Shown: positions 35,921-43,581 of the stretch, piece by piece
How positions within the stretch are numbered: the stretch's first letter is position 1
How the letters are laid out: every line of letters starts with the position of its first letter
DNA from: JBCCKC01 sp039182435
GTDB taxonomy: Bacteria; Verrucomicrobiota; Verrucomicrobiia; Opitutales; Coraliomargaritaceae
Reading direction: 5' to 3'
Assembly: GCA_039182435.1 (NCBI GenBank)
Contig: JBCDCC010000002.1
Span: 1-44,560 of the forward strand
DNA: 44,560 nt
The notes under the pieces: generated by a model
What the model saw: only the letters and a program-made list of their open reading frames with translations
What the model was told of the DNA's origin: nothing
Databases searched by the model: none
Translations under genes and position numbers: made by a program

Positions 35921-36625
35921 ATGCAACCAGAAGGACAAGCAGTCAGCCAAATGTTCGCCGGAATCGCCGGTCGCTACGATGTCGCCAACCACCTACTCAG
36001 CGGAGGCATTGATTTTTACTGGAGGCGGGTGCTCACTCGCATGGTAAAGAAATGCGCGCCTCAGGACGTTGTGGACCTCGCCACCGGGAGCGGCGACGTC
36101 GCCTTTAAATTACGCGACCGCCTCGGTCCAGGCATCCCGGTCCAAGGGCTTGACTTCTGCGAACCAATGCTCGACGAGGCCCGGCGAAAGAAATCCGCTA
36201 AGCCGAGTTACACCGATCTCCAGTTTGCCTTCGGTGACTGCATGGACTTGCCGCTGGCAGATCGCTCGGTCGATGCCGTAACGATCTCCTTCGGTGTGCG
36301 CAACTTCGAGGACCGGCAGCGTGGTCTCAAAGAAATCCTACGCGTGCTCCGCCCCGGCGGCCGCCTCTTTGTGCTCGAGTTTTCGCAGCCGCAAAAATGG
36401 TTCCATCCGATCTATTACCTCTACCTGAAGTATATTTTGCCTTGGGTTGCCGCGATCGCTACAGGTGATAAGAGCGCCTACGACTACCTCGCAGGGACGA
36501 TTGAGAACTTCCCTTCGAAAGAAGCACTCGCCGACCAACTCAAGTTAGCAGGCTTCACGAGTGTTCAGGCAAAGGGTCTGACCTTCTCCATCGTGGCGAT
36601 CCACGAAGCGGTCAAGGCGAGCTGA
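35921..36625 (+). CDS. ubiE: Demethylmenaquinone/ubiquinone C-methyltransferase
   Basis: A 234-residue SAM-dependent methyltransferase of the UbiE/MenG family, catalysing the last methylation of menaquinone, the quinone that the ACIII system would use. Motifs: FAGIAGRYDVANHLLSGGID, cofactor loop VDLATGSGDVAF, GLDFCEPML, FGVRNFEDRQRGLKEILRVL and RPGGRLFVLEFS. Its end, AKGLTFSIVAIHEA, matches the family tail. It starts 19 nt after the ClpX-like gene with a GAGAGG stretch just upstream, one of the few ribosome-site candidates seen here. MenG function is more likely than UbiE in this type of organism. Confidence 0.93.
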   Translation: MQPEGQAVSQMFAGIAGRYDVANHLLSGGIDFYWRRVLTRMVKKCAPQDVVDLATGSGDVAFKLRDRLGPGIPVQGLDFCEPMLDEARRKKSAKPSYTDLQFAFGDCMDLPLADRSVDAVTISFGVRNFEDRQRGLKEILRVLRPGGRLFVLEFSQPQKWFHPIYYLYLKYILPWVAAIATGDKSAYDYLAGTIENFPSKEALADQLKLAGFTSVQAKGLTFSIVAIHEAVKAS

Positions 36626-36642
36626 GCCATCCAAACTCTCGC

Positions 36643-37065
36643 CTAAAGGCTAAGCGGATCCACTGCAAACTGCTGGCTTAAATTGAGGAAGTCGCTTTGA
36701 GCCTCCAGCCACTGTGGGTCGGAGGTCACCTCATGCATCGACTTCGCCATGTTATTACAGAATAGGTAGACCTTAGGGCCGAGGCAGATGTAAGCATCCA
36801 TCTTCGCCCCACTCCCCTCACGAGTGAAGCTAAACTCACCGCCCAGACTCGTTTGCGCCTGCATCAACTCCTCGCGCAATGAGATCGTATCATCGGCAAA
36901 CTCAGCTGTGAACACCTCGCGCCGGGGCCCTTCGTAATAATGGAGTTTTAACGAGGCACCTTCCCAGCTCATGACTGCCGTTTCATCGAAGACCACACGC
37001 TTGTAGGCCGTATTCATCTTCGCGAGAGAGGTTTGAATCTTCGTAATCGCCGTGGAGAGTTGCAT
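36643..37065 (-). CDS. Hypothetical protein (140 residues)
   Basis: I do not recognise this 140-residue product. It is soluble, mostly mixed alpha/beta, with a long first helix (AITKIQTSLAKMNTAYKRV) and a pattern of strands around SLKLHYYEGPRREVFTAEF and KVYLFCNNM. Two cysteines are present with no metal-binding spacing. It converges with ubiE (17 nt) and is followed by fmt on the same strand upstream, 31 nt away. Composition and lack of an opposing good frame argue for a genuine gene. Confidence 0.65.
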   Translation of the reverse strand: MQLSTAITKIQTSLAKMNTAYKRVVFDETAVMSWEGASLKLHYYEGPRREVFTAEFADDTISLREELMQAQTSLGGEFSFTREGSGAKMDAYICLGPKVYLFCNNMAKSMHEVTSDPQWLEAQSDFLNLSQQFAVDPLSL

Positions 37066-37096
37066 ACAAATTACTAGTCTCAGGCGCCCCTGCCAT

Positions 37097-38083
37097 TCAA
37101 GGCTCTTTGCGCACCAGAGGCACCGCTTTACGACCTCCTAACAATTCACCCACCCCAATCGGATACCCACGAAGGAACTCTTGCGCCGGCAACATTCGAC
37201 CACCGGGCCGTTGCAACTGCCCGAGAGATAGAAGCCCATCACCAACAGCTACTTCAAGGCTATGGCCCGCTGAGACAACAGTCCCCGGCGCTTGCCTACT
37301 GTCCCTATCGGATGAGATACAGGTCATCTCCCCCACCCGGATGGGTTGCAAACCATGCTCGAAGAACGCACCCGGCCAAGGATTAAAGGCACGAAACCGA
37401 TTACAGATCACCCCACCGGCTAGACTAAAATCAATCGCCCCATCCTCTTTCGTAATCCTGCGGCAGAACGTCGCCTCTGAGCGGACTTGCTCAACAAAGA
37501 CACTCTCCCCAGAGAGTAATGGCTTCAAATTCCGCGCAATTAGGGGACGCACCGCTTCACCGAGGCGAGCGCGCACTTCCGGACTCGTCTCATCCGGCCC
37601 AATCGCCAGCTTTTCACAATCCGCGACACCTCCGGCATCCATCTCTTTAACGATTCGCATCAGACAGACTCCTGTCTCAGTTTCCCCCTCCGCAATCGCC
37701 GTCTCCACTGGCGAGGCACCTCGATAGGCTGGCAAGAGCGAGCCGTGAAAGTTCACAATCCCATGGATGGGAGCCTCACGAAGCGCCTTCGGGAGGAAGT
37801 GCCCGTAAGCCATCACAAAGGCGAGCGCGACTCCTTCCGACCTGATCCACTCGACCAAGTCCGCATCCGGCTTCTCCGGCTGGAGTAAAGGGATCACCCG
37901 CTCCCTCGCAAAAGTGGCAACCGGGTTCGCCTGCAGCTTCTTGCCTCGCCCTTGGCGACGGTCCGGCTGACTTACGATGCCAACCAACTCACACTGCGAC
38001 GCACACCTCTCAACGAGCGTTTCCAAACCCGGCAGGCAAATCGCATCGGAGCCGAGATAAATGACTTTGGGACGTTCTGGCAT
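37097..38083 (-). CDS. fmt: Methionyl-tRNA formyltransferase
   Basis: The 328-residue enzyme transfers a formyl group from 10-formyl-tetrahydrofolate to initiator Met-tRNA. Motifs are YLGSDAICLPGLETL, QPDRRQGRGKKLQANPV, AYGHFLPKALRE, the catalytic asparagine-histidine in IVNFHGSLLPAYRGASPVE, and the aspartate in KEMDAGGV. C-terminal domain starts with the FNPWPGAFFE stretch. The ATG at 38083 overlaps the stop of the upstream exonuclease gene (ATGA); a TTG one codon earlier is a less likely start. No def gene was found next to it. Confidence 0.95.
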   Translation of the reverse strand: MPERPKVIYLGSDAICLPGLETLVERCASQCELVGIVSQPDRRQGRGKKLQANPVATFARERVIPLLQPEKPDADLVEWIRSEGVALAFVMAYGHFLPKALREAPIHGIVNFHGSLLPAYRGASPVETAIAEGETETGVCLMRIVKEMDAGGVADCEKLAIGPDETSPEVRARLGEAVRPLIARNLKPLLSGESVFVEQVRSEATFCRRITKEDGAIDFSLAGGVICNRFRAFNPWPGAFFEHGLQPIRVGEMTCISSDRDSRQAPGTVVSAGHSLEVAVGDGLLSLGQLQRPGGRMLPAQEFLRGYPIGVGELLGGRKAVPLVRKEP

Positions 38084-38742
38084 CAAAAGAGTTCTTGCTG
38101 ACCAAGGGCATCCCGATCAGCGGACGAAGCGGCACTGTGTTGCAATAACCACGGCAAACTCAAGCCCGCAAGTTGCGGCTCCTCGTAGAGGCGGCGCAAC
38201 AGCAGCGCCGAGGCAAGCGTATCGTAGAGCGCACAGTGATAGCGATTACGATTCGGCGGACAGTAAACAGCAGCTTGCATATCGAGCGCTTCAACGAGGC
38301 CAAAGACCTCCACGAGTGCCGACAGATTATAGCTCTCTAAGCCAGGATAGATAGAGCGATAGAGATAGAGCGTGTCCAACCATGGGCCCCAAGTCGCCGA
38401 AGGCCGCCCCTCACCCGTAAAATCCGGAGACACTCGGGGCGTGGCCCAGACCGAGCGTAAGAGCCCATCTTCAACCGATGCGTTATGCGCACAAAGCACC
38501 CCCGTCTCGCGCAGATGGGCGAAGCGCAGCCACTCATTGCGAAAAGGCAGCTCACCCTCCAAGACCGCTTCCGATATTCCATGTTGTGCCCGTTCGTGGT
38601 CCGCAATGGTTCCCTCAGGTGCGCAGAGACGCGTCTGCACACCTGTAATCAAAGGGCCCCGCAAAGTGACCAAGCCAAACTCAAGGATACCGCTTTGGCG
38701 GCTACCTTCAAAGTCGATCACATGTATTTGAGATTCATCCAT
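38083..38742 (-). CDS. DEDDh 3'-5' exonuclease, DNA polymerase III epsilon-like
   Basis: A 219-residue exonuclease-fold protein. Metal residues: Asp10 and Glu12 in IHVIDFEGSRQ, the second-site aspartate region CAHNASVEDGLL, and HCALYDTLASALLL with the DEDDh histidine and final aspartate. The family includes the polymerase III proofreading subunit, RNase T and related repair nucleases. The extreme C-terminus is GQQELF, similar to the sliding-clamp peptide QLxLF. It overlaps fmt by one base of the ATGA arrangement, suggesting co-transcription. Whether it is the true epsilon subunit cannot be told from this window. Confidence 0.8.
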   Translation of the reverse strand: MDESQIHVIDFEGSRQSGILEFGLVTLRGPLITGVQTRLCAPEGTIADHERAQHGISEAVLEGELPFRNEWLRFAHLRETGVLCAHNASVEDGLLRSVWATPRVSPDFTGEGRPSATWGPWLDTLYLYRSIYPGLESYNLSALVEVFGLVEALDMQAAVYCPPNRNRYHCALYDTLASALLLRRLYEEPQLAGLSLPWLLQHSAASSADRDALGQQELF

Positions 38743-38857
38743 TCAAAGAAATAAAAGCGCAGAATGGATGACTGACTCGATTCGGTCGAGTATGCGATTG
38801 CATCTCATGGCCGGACTTGGCAACTTTCGGCGCTTTTACAAAACAGAGCTACCCACT

Positions 38858-39643
38858 ATGTCCGCATTATCCAGCGCTCAAAAAGAAGAGTTTAAGAAAT
38901 ACATCGCCTTCCTCTGTGAAGAGGCCGCCAAAGAAATCCTTCCCCATTATGGGCCGGAAGTTGAGATCGAGCGCAAGTCCGATGCGACTCCTGTCACGCT
39001 GGCAGACCGCAATGCCGAGAAGCGCATCCGCGAGCTACTTAAAGAGCACTACCCGGAGCATGGCATCATTGGCGAAGAGTTCGGCCGCGAGCGCGAAGAT
39101 GCGGAATTCGTATGGGTCCTCGATCCCGTCGATGGCACCAAATCCTTCATCTCTGGTGTGCCTCTATTCGCCACCCTGATCGCCCTACTCTACAAGGGCC
39201 GCCCCGTGATCGGCGCGATCAATCAGCCCATCCTCAAACAAATGGTGATCGGTGACTGCGAAGTCACCACGCTCAACGGTAAGCCCGTCACCGGACGTGA
39301 GGCTTGCCCACTCGCGGAAGCGACGCTTTGCACGACCGATCCGATTCGTGAGTCCCTTTGGCAAAACAACGCCGACTGGGCTGCACTCCCTCCGAAGACT
39401 GCGCTCTATCGATCGTGGGGTGACGCAGGTGGCTACATCCTCCTTTGCTCCGGCTTCATCGATATCATGTGCGACCCCCTGATGGAGATCTGGGACTGCG
39501 CTGCGATCATACCATGCCTCGAAGGCGCAGGCTTTAAAGCAACCGGCTGGAAGGGAGACGATGCCTTCGACGAACGCTGCATCATTGCGGCGAAAGCACC
39601 GCTTCACGATGAAGTCATGGCCACACTCTACCCTGAGAAATAA
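38858..39643 (+). CDS. hisN: Histidinol-phosphatase, inositol-monophosphatase type
   Basis: A 261-residue metal-dependent phosphatase of the IMPase superfamily. The N-terminal RKSDATPVTLADRNAEKRIR together with IIGEEFGRE, WVLDPVDGTKSFISGVPLF and the final WDCAAIIPCLEGAG are typical of HisN, which dephosphorylates L-histidinol phosphate in histidine synthesis. Metal ligands are in EEF, DPVDGT and WD. The start at 38858 (MSALSSAQK) was preferred over a longer frame from 38768 whose first 30 codons look unlike the family. The gene stands apart from other his genes except hisS 5 kb away. A related inositol phosphatase cannot be fully excluded. Confidence 0.85.
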   Translation: MSALSSAQKEEFKKYIAFLCEEAAKEILPHYGPEVEIERKSDATPVTLADRNAEKRIRELLKEHYPEHGIIGEEFGREREDAEFVWVLDPVDGTKSFISGVPLFATLIALLYKGRPVIGAINQPILKQMVIGDCEVTTLNGKPVTGREACPLAEATLCTTDPIRESLWQNNADWAALPPKTALYRSWGDAGGYILLCSGFIDIMCDPLMEIWDCAAIIPCLEGAGFKATGWKGDDAFDERCIIAAKAPLHDEVMATLYPEK

Positions 39644-39699
39644 TCGTAAGGTTGCGCTCGATTTAAGCGTATCCATACTATTCATATATACGGGTAGTA

Positions 39700-41514
39700 G
39701 TGGCATCCATTTTTCAATATGCAGGCAAAGCCGCCAAAGCGGCATGGGAATATAACTCGCTCGATTTATTCCCGATACAAAGCACCGTCGCCTCCTATAA
39801 AGCAGCCCACGCCAGCCACGATCTTCGTGCAGGTATCAATGTCGCCCTGCTCGCCTTTCCACAAGGCATGGCCTACGCCCTGATCGCCGGCCTACCGATT
39901 CAATACGGGATCTACGGATCGGCCATCGCTGCCATCATCGGTGCGATCTTTGCCAATAATCGCTACATCACACTGGGGCCGACGAATGCCACCTCTGTTA
40001 TGCTCCTCAGTGCCTTCGCCAGCCTGAGTATACTCGGGCCAGAGATGGTCACGCTCGCGCCGTTGCTCATTTTATTGGTCGGTATCTTCGTTACCCTCGG
40101 TGCCTACCTCAAGGTGGCCAATCTGGTGCAATATATCTCGCGCTCCGTCATCACCGGTTACATCACCGCCGCAGCGCTTCTAATCATCACCAACCAGATC
40201 CCAAAAACGCTCGGCCTTGAAATGTCGCGCAAGGGGGCCACCTTTTTTGATTCAATCAGCCTGATCCTCTACTCGATCTCAACGGTTGAGTGGTATACGG
40301 TCGCGGTCAGTCTCGTCACAGCAGTGCTTTTCATCCTCCTCAATATGAGGTTTAAAGCGCTGCCCAATGTCGCGATTTGCCTCGTCGTCATGTCCTTCGC
40401 CACTGAGTTGATCATCGGGCATGACAACGGCGTCGAATTCCTCACCGGCATCAACGCTTCCACTTGGTCTATCTCTATCCCAGATGTTTCCCTCCAAGAG
40501 ATCGAGATGCTCGCGAGCCCGGCACTCGCGATCGCCCTACTCTGTGTCCTCGAGGGCATCTCCATCGGTAAATCACTCGCCGCGAAAACCGGTGCCCGTC
40601 TCGACACCAATCAGGCCATGTTCTCCATCGGCATGTCCAACATCGCCTGCGCCTTCTTTTCAGGCATGCCCGCCTCCGGCTCGCTTACACGGTCCACACT
40701 AACCGAAAGTAGCGGAGGCCGCACCCCCATCTCCAGTTTGATTAGCGGCCTCATCGTCCTGATCGGTGCCTTCCTCGTCGGCCCCTACACCAAGTTCATC
40801 CCACAGTGCACCTTGGCTGTGCTCGTCATCGCGATTGGCATCTCCCTAATCAATAATAAGTCGATCAAGATCGTGACGCACACCACCAAGTCGGATGCCT
40901 TCGTCTTCTTTGTAACTTTTATCAGCGGCACGGTCCTCCCCCTCGATACCGCCATCTACGTAGGCGTTGGCCTGTCCATCATGCTCTTCCTCAAGAAAGT
41001 CGCCCGCCCCGAAATGGTCGAGTATGCCTTCAACGAAAAGGGCGAGCTCGCTCAAATGGACGGCAAGGTCCAACGCGACATCCCAGAAGTCTCCATCGTT
41101 CACGTGGAAGGCGAACTCTTCTTCGGTGCAGCCGATCTGTTCCGAGACCAGATGCGACGCATCTGCGAAGACACAAATCTGAAAATCGTCGTCCTCAAAA
41201 TGCGCAACGCCTATAATATGGACGCCACCGGCGTGATGGCGCTGGAGGAACTGATGCGCTACATCAATGAAAGAGGACGCTACCTCATCGTCAGTGAAGC
41301 CAAGCCAGACCTGATTCGCGTCCTCAAAAACTCTGGGCTCTACGACTACATCGAGGATCGAAACATTTTCGAATACGAACCTTCAAATCCGACCCTCTCC
41401 ACGGCCAAAGCACTGAAGCGAGCCAAGGAGCACTTAGGCAACGACCTAGCCAATGTCTCCATCTACGTCGACCCCATCATGGATTTACAGAAACAAGGCG
41501 AACGCCCCGAGTAA
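39700..41514 (+). CDS. SulP-family anion transporter with STAS domain
   Basis: A 604-residue SulP (SLC26-like) transporter. It starts at a GTG (39700) since the codons after it lead directly to the conserved LRAGINVALLAFPQGMAYALIAGLPIQYGIYGS. About eleven to fourteen hydrophobic segments span residues 40-420. A cytoplasmic STAS domain (about 450-555) has VSIVHVEGELFFGAA and the MDATGVMALEEL loop with an aspartate in the phosphorylation-site position of other STAS proteins. The last 50 residues extend beyond STAS. Substrate could be sulfate, bicarbonate or another anion. The hydrolase gene begins 6 nt later. Confidence 0.92.
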   Translation: MASIFQYAGKAAKAAWEYNSLDLFPIQSTVASYKAAHASHDLRAGINVALLAFPQGMAYALIAGLPIQYGIYGSAIAAIIGAIFANNRYITLGPTNATSVMLLSAFASLSILGPEMVTLAPLLILLVGIFVTLGAYLKVANLVQYISRSVITGYITAAALLIITNQIPKTLGLEMSRKGATFFDSISLILYSISTVEWYTVAVSLVTAVLFILLNMRFKALPNVAICLVVMSFATELIIGHDNGVEFLTGINASTWSISIPDVSLQEIEMLASPALAIALLCVLEGISIGKSLAAKTGARLDTNQAMFSIGMSNIACAFFSGMPASGSLTRSTLTESSGGRTPISSLISGLIVLIGAFLVGPYTKFIPQCTLAVLVIAIGISLINNKSIKIVTHTTKSDAFVFFVTFISGTVLPLDTAIYVGVGLSIMLFLKKVARPEMVEYAFNEKGELAQMDGKVQRDIPEVSIVHVEGELFFGAADLFRDQMRRICEDTNLKIVVLKMRNAYNMDATGVMALEELMRYINERGRYLIVSEAKPDLIRVLKNSGLYDYIEDRNIFEYEPSNPTLSTAKALKRAKEHLGNDLANVSIYVDPIMDLQKQGERPE

Positions 41515-41520
41515 GCAGTC

Positions 41521-42093
41521 ATGGATATTATCTTGGTCCATGGCATTTGGGATACCGGCCGTATCTTCAGTAAAATGGCCACCGCGCTGGAAGCCGCCGG
41601 CCACCGATGCCACACGCCCTCCCTCGTTCCAGCCAATGCTGCCAATGGCTTAGCCGATCTGGCGGAGAAACTACAGGCCTCTATCGAGGCGTCTATTCAG
41701 GCAGATCAGAAGTTCGCCCTCGTTGGTTTCAGCATGGGTAGCGTGATCAGCCGATACTACTTGCAGAAGTTAGAGGGACATCGGCGAGCCAGCCACTTCT
41801 TTAGTATTTCCGGTCCGCATAAAGGCACCCTGACCGCCCACCTATACTTAGGCAAAGGTCCACGCGACATGCGCTTCGGCAGTCGCCTACTTCGTGGTCT
41901 GAACGAGGACCTGACTACGCTTTCCGAGATCGAACTCCATACCTACAGGACTCCCTTCGACCTAATGATACTACCCTCGCGTAGCTCCGTCTTAAGCGGA
42001 GCGTCGAACCATACTGCACATGCCAAATTTCACCACTTAATGGTGAGTCAGAGCGAGATCCACGAGCACATCATCCAGACGCTTCAAGCCTAG
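41521..42093 (+). CDS. Alpha/beta hydrolase, lipase-like
   Basis: A 190-residue alpha/beta hydrolase of the lipase type. HGIWDTG (7-13) forms the oxyanion region and the nucleophile is Ser71 in GFSMGS. The acid would be in FDLMILPSRSSVL and the base His in the FHHLMVS segment. Substrate is unknown; a triacylglycerol- or ester-hydrolysing role is likely. It lacks a signal peptide, so it acts in the cytoplasm unless exported otherwise. It begins 6 nt after the SulP stop, and the pair is probably one transcript. Confidence 0.85.
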   Translation: MDIILVHGIWDTGRIFSKMATALEAAGHRCHTPSLVPANAANGLADLAEKLQASIEASIQADQKFALVGFSMGSVISRYYLQKLEGHRRASHFFSISGPHKGTLTAHLYLGKGPRDMRFGSRLLRGLNEDLTTLSEIELHTYRTPFDLMILPSRSSVLSGASNHTAHAKFHHLMVSQSEIHEHIIQTLQA

Positions 42094-42529
42094 GCATCGC
42101 ATCGCCATTTAAGGCGGAAGCCAGCAACAGTGTCATTAAAGAATTTGCAGCAATATTTCGTGATCACGAATGTATTGGGAGATTCGCCAACTCAGATTCC
42201 CCACACCGAAATCAACCACCTCGATATTCTATGGGGTAAACATTGTCACTAACTTAACTCCTCTATACTGGAGGACGAGCTAACACCATTTGTGTCACTC
42301 GTTCGCTAGAGCCCAGGTTTCTAGAGCGATTCGCTACATACTCCCAGAAATAGCCTACAGGGAACTCATACCCGCTGCAGATAGGAAAGTGAAAGCAGTC
42401 ATAATTCTAAAAGTGTCACGCAAATAAGATATGCAAACTCGAAATTCAGCGAACAAGGATGTCGTTTTATAATTTTCGGCAGAACAACTGCTTAATTATC
42501 AGTCCTTTAAGGGAAAAGATCATCCAATC
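42094..42529. other. 436-bp intergenic region, no gene seen
   Basis: No convincing frame longer than a few dozen codons, no tRNA and no terminator with a U-tract was found. A 14-bp perfect palindrome lies near its left end. The remainder is A/T-richer than the flanking genes, as expected for control sequence of the oxygenase gene that follows. Confidence 0.6.
42157..42170. promoter_or_regulatory. 14-bp perfect palindrome TTCGTGATCACGAA
   Basis: A perfect palindrome with no spacer lies 63 nt past the hydrolase stop codon and about 360 nt before the oxygenase start. The symmetry suggests a dimeric regulator's binding site. It is not a standard FNR (TTGAT-N4-ATCAA) or CRP (TGTGA-N6-TCACA) site. 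Confidence 0.35.
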
Positions 42530-43450
42530 ATGAATAGCCAGAATGCAATACCCCTCGTTGACATGGGCCCCTTCTTGGAAGGCACTCCAGAAGGCAGAGA
42601 ACTCGTCGCCCGCCGGATATACGATGCCGCACATCACGTCGGCTTCACCTACTTGACGAATTTCGGCATGTCACCGGACATGCTAGAAGCCGCTTTTGCC
42701 GTTGCGAACTCTCTCTTCAATAGCGACGAGAAATTCAAGGTGCCTTTCGACCCAGAGCAGAATCATGGCTACACCGGGATAGGCGGGGAAGCCCTCGACC
42801 CGAGCCGACCAGCCGACCTCAAAGAGACCTTTACCTGCCGCGACCTCTCAAGGCGCCCCAGCGGCCCGGACTACTGGCCAAACCCACAATTCGAAGCCTT
42901 CATGCGCGTCTTTTATCAACGTGTGGTCAAAGTCGCCTCAGATGTCATGCAGGCCTTTGAGATCGCCCTCGACCTACCCGCAGGCTTCTTTGATGCGAAA
43001 CATACCGGCCTCACCCAGACATTGCGGCTCCTCCACTATCCGCCCGCCCCAGACATCGACCAAGGTCAGCTCGGCGCAGGTGCCCATACCGACTACGGAA
43101 CTCTGACCGTCCTTTTTCAAGACTCGGCCGGAGGCCTCGAAGTGCAAAACCTGGAAGGCGAATGGATTGCAGCGCCACCGATCCCAGGCTCCGTTGTGAT
43201 CAATACAGGTGATTTGATGGCACGATGGAGTAATGATCTCTTTAAATCCACCCCGCACCGGGTCAAACCTCGTCCCGGGGCGATGCAGAATGGTCGCCAA
43301 TCAATCGCCTTCTTCAGCGACCCCGACCCGGAAGTGAGTATCGAGACCATTCCAAGCTGTATCAGCGAAGAGTCGCCAACTAAGTATCCGCCCATTACGG
43401 CAGGAGAGCACATCCGCCAGCGTATCATGGCATCACAGGCTAAGATGTAG
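42530..43450 (+). CDS. 2-oxoglutarate/Fe(II)-dependent dioxygenase, isopenicillin-N-synthase type
   Basis: A 306-residue member of the isopenicillin N synthase-like 2OG/Fe(II) oxygenase family. The N-terminal DIOX_N domain (IPLVDMGPFLEG, VGFTYLTNFGMSP) is followed by the double-stranded helix with iron ligands His186 and Asp188 (GAHTDYGTLT) and His243 (TPHRV). Arg256 and Ser258 in GRQSIAFF bind the 2OG carboxylate. Substrate is unknown; ethylene-forming and hormone-modifying enzymes as well as bacterial homologues share this layout. It stands alone, flanked by long intergenic DNA. The ATG at 42530 is the first in frame. Confidence 0.9.
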   Translation: MNSQNAIPLVDMGPFLEGTPEGRELVARRIYDAAHHVGFTYLTNFGMSPDMLEAAFAVANSLFNSDEKFKVPFDPEQNHGYTGIGGEALDPSRPADLKETFTCRDLSRRPSGPDYWPNPQFEAFMRVFYQRVVKVASDVMQAFEIALDLPAGFFDAKHTGLTQTLRLLHYPPAPDIDQGQLGAGAHTDYGTLTVLFQDSAGGLEVQNLEGEWIAAPPIPGSVVINTGDLMARWSNDLFKSTPHRVKPRPGAMQNGRQSIAFFSDPDPEVSIETIPSCISEESPTKYPPITAGEHIRQRIMASQAKM

Positions 43451-43556
43451 CATGAGTTGCCTGAGACACACCGGGCGAAGACTATAACGACGGGCCATCC
43501 TGCGCAACAAGAGCAAACGCTCAATAGGGTTTGTAAAAAACACTCTGGACTCAATT

Positions 43557-43578
43557 CGTTCTAGACAGGTCTAGAACG
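43557..43578 (+). promoter_or_regulatory. 10+10 bp palindrome at the kinase gene start
   Basis: CGTTCTAGAC (43557-43566) and GTCTAGAACG (43569-43578) form a perfect inverted repeat with a 2-nt spacer AG. It ends 3 nt before the ATG of the sensor kinase, covering the place a ribosome would bind. The tight spacer favours a DNA-binding site for a dimer over a hairpin loop. No known motif was recognised. Confidence 0.6.
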
Positions 43579-43581
43579 CCC

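Noticed and set aside
39185..39745. 186-codon open frame on the minus strand
   Set aside because: Antisense to hisN, whose phosphatase motifs are clear.
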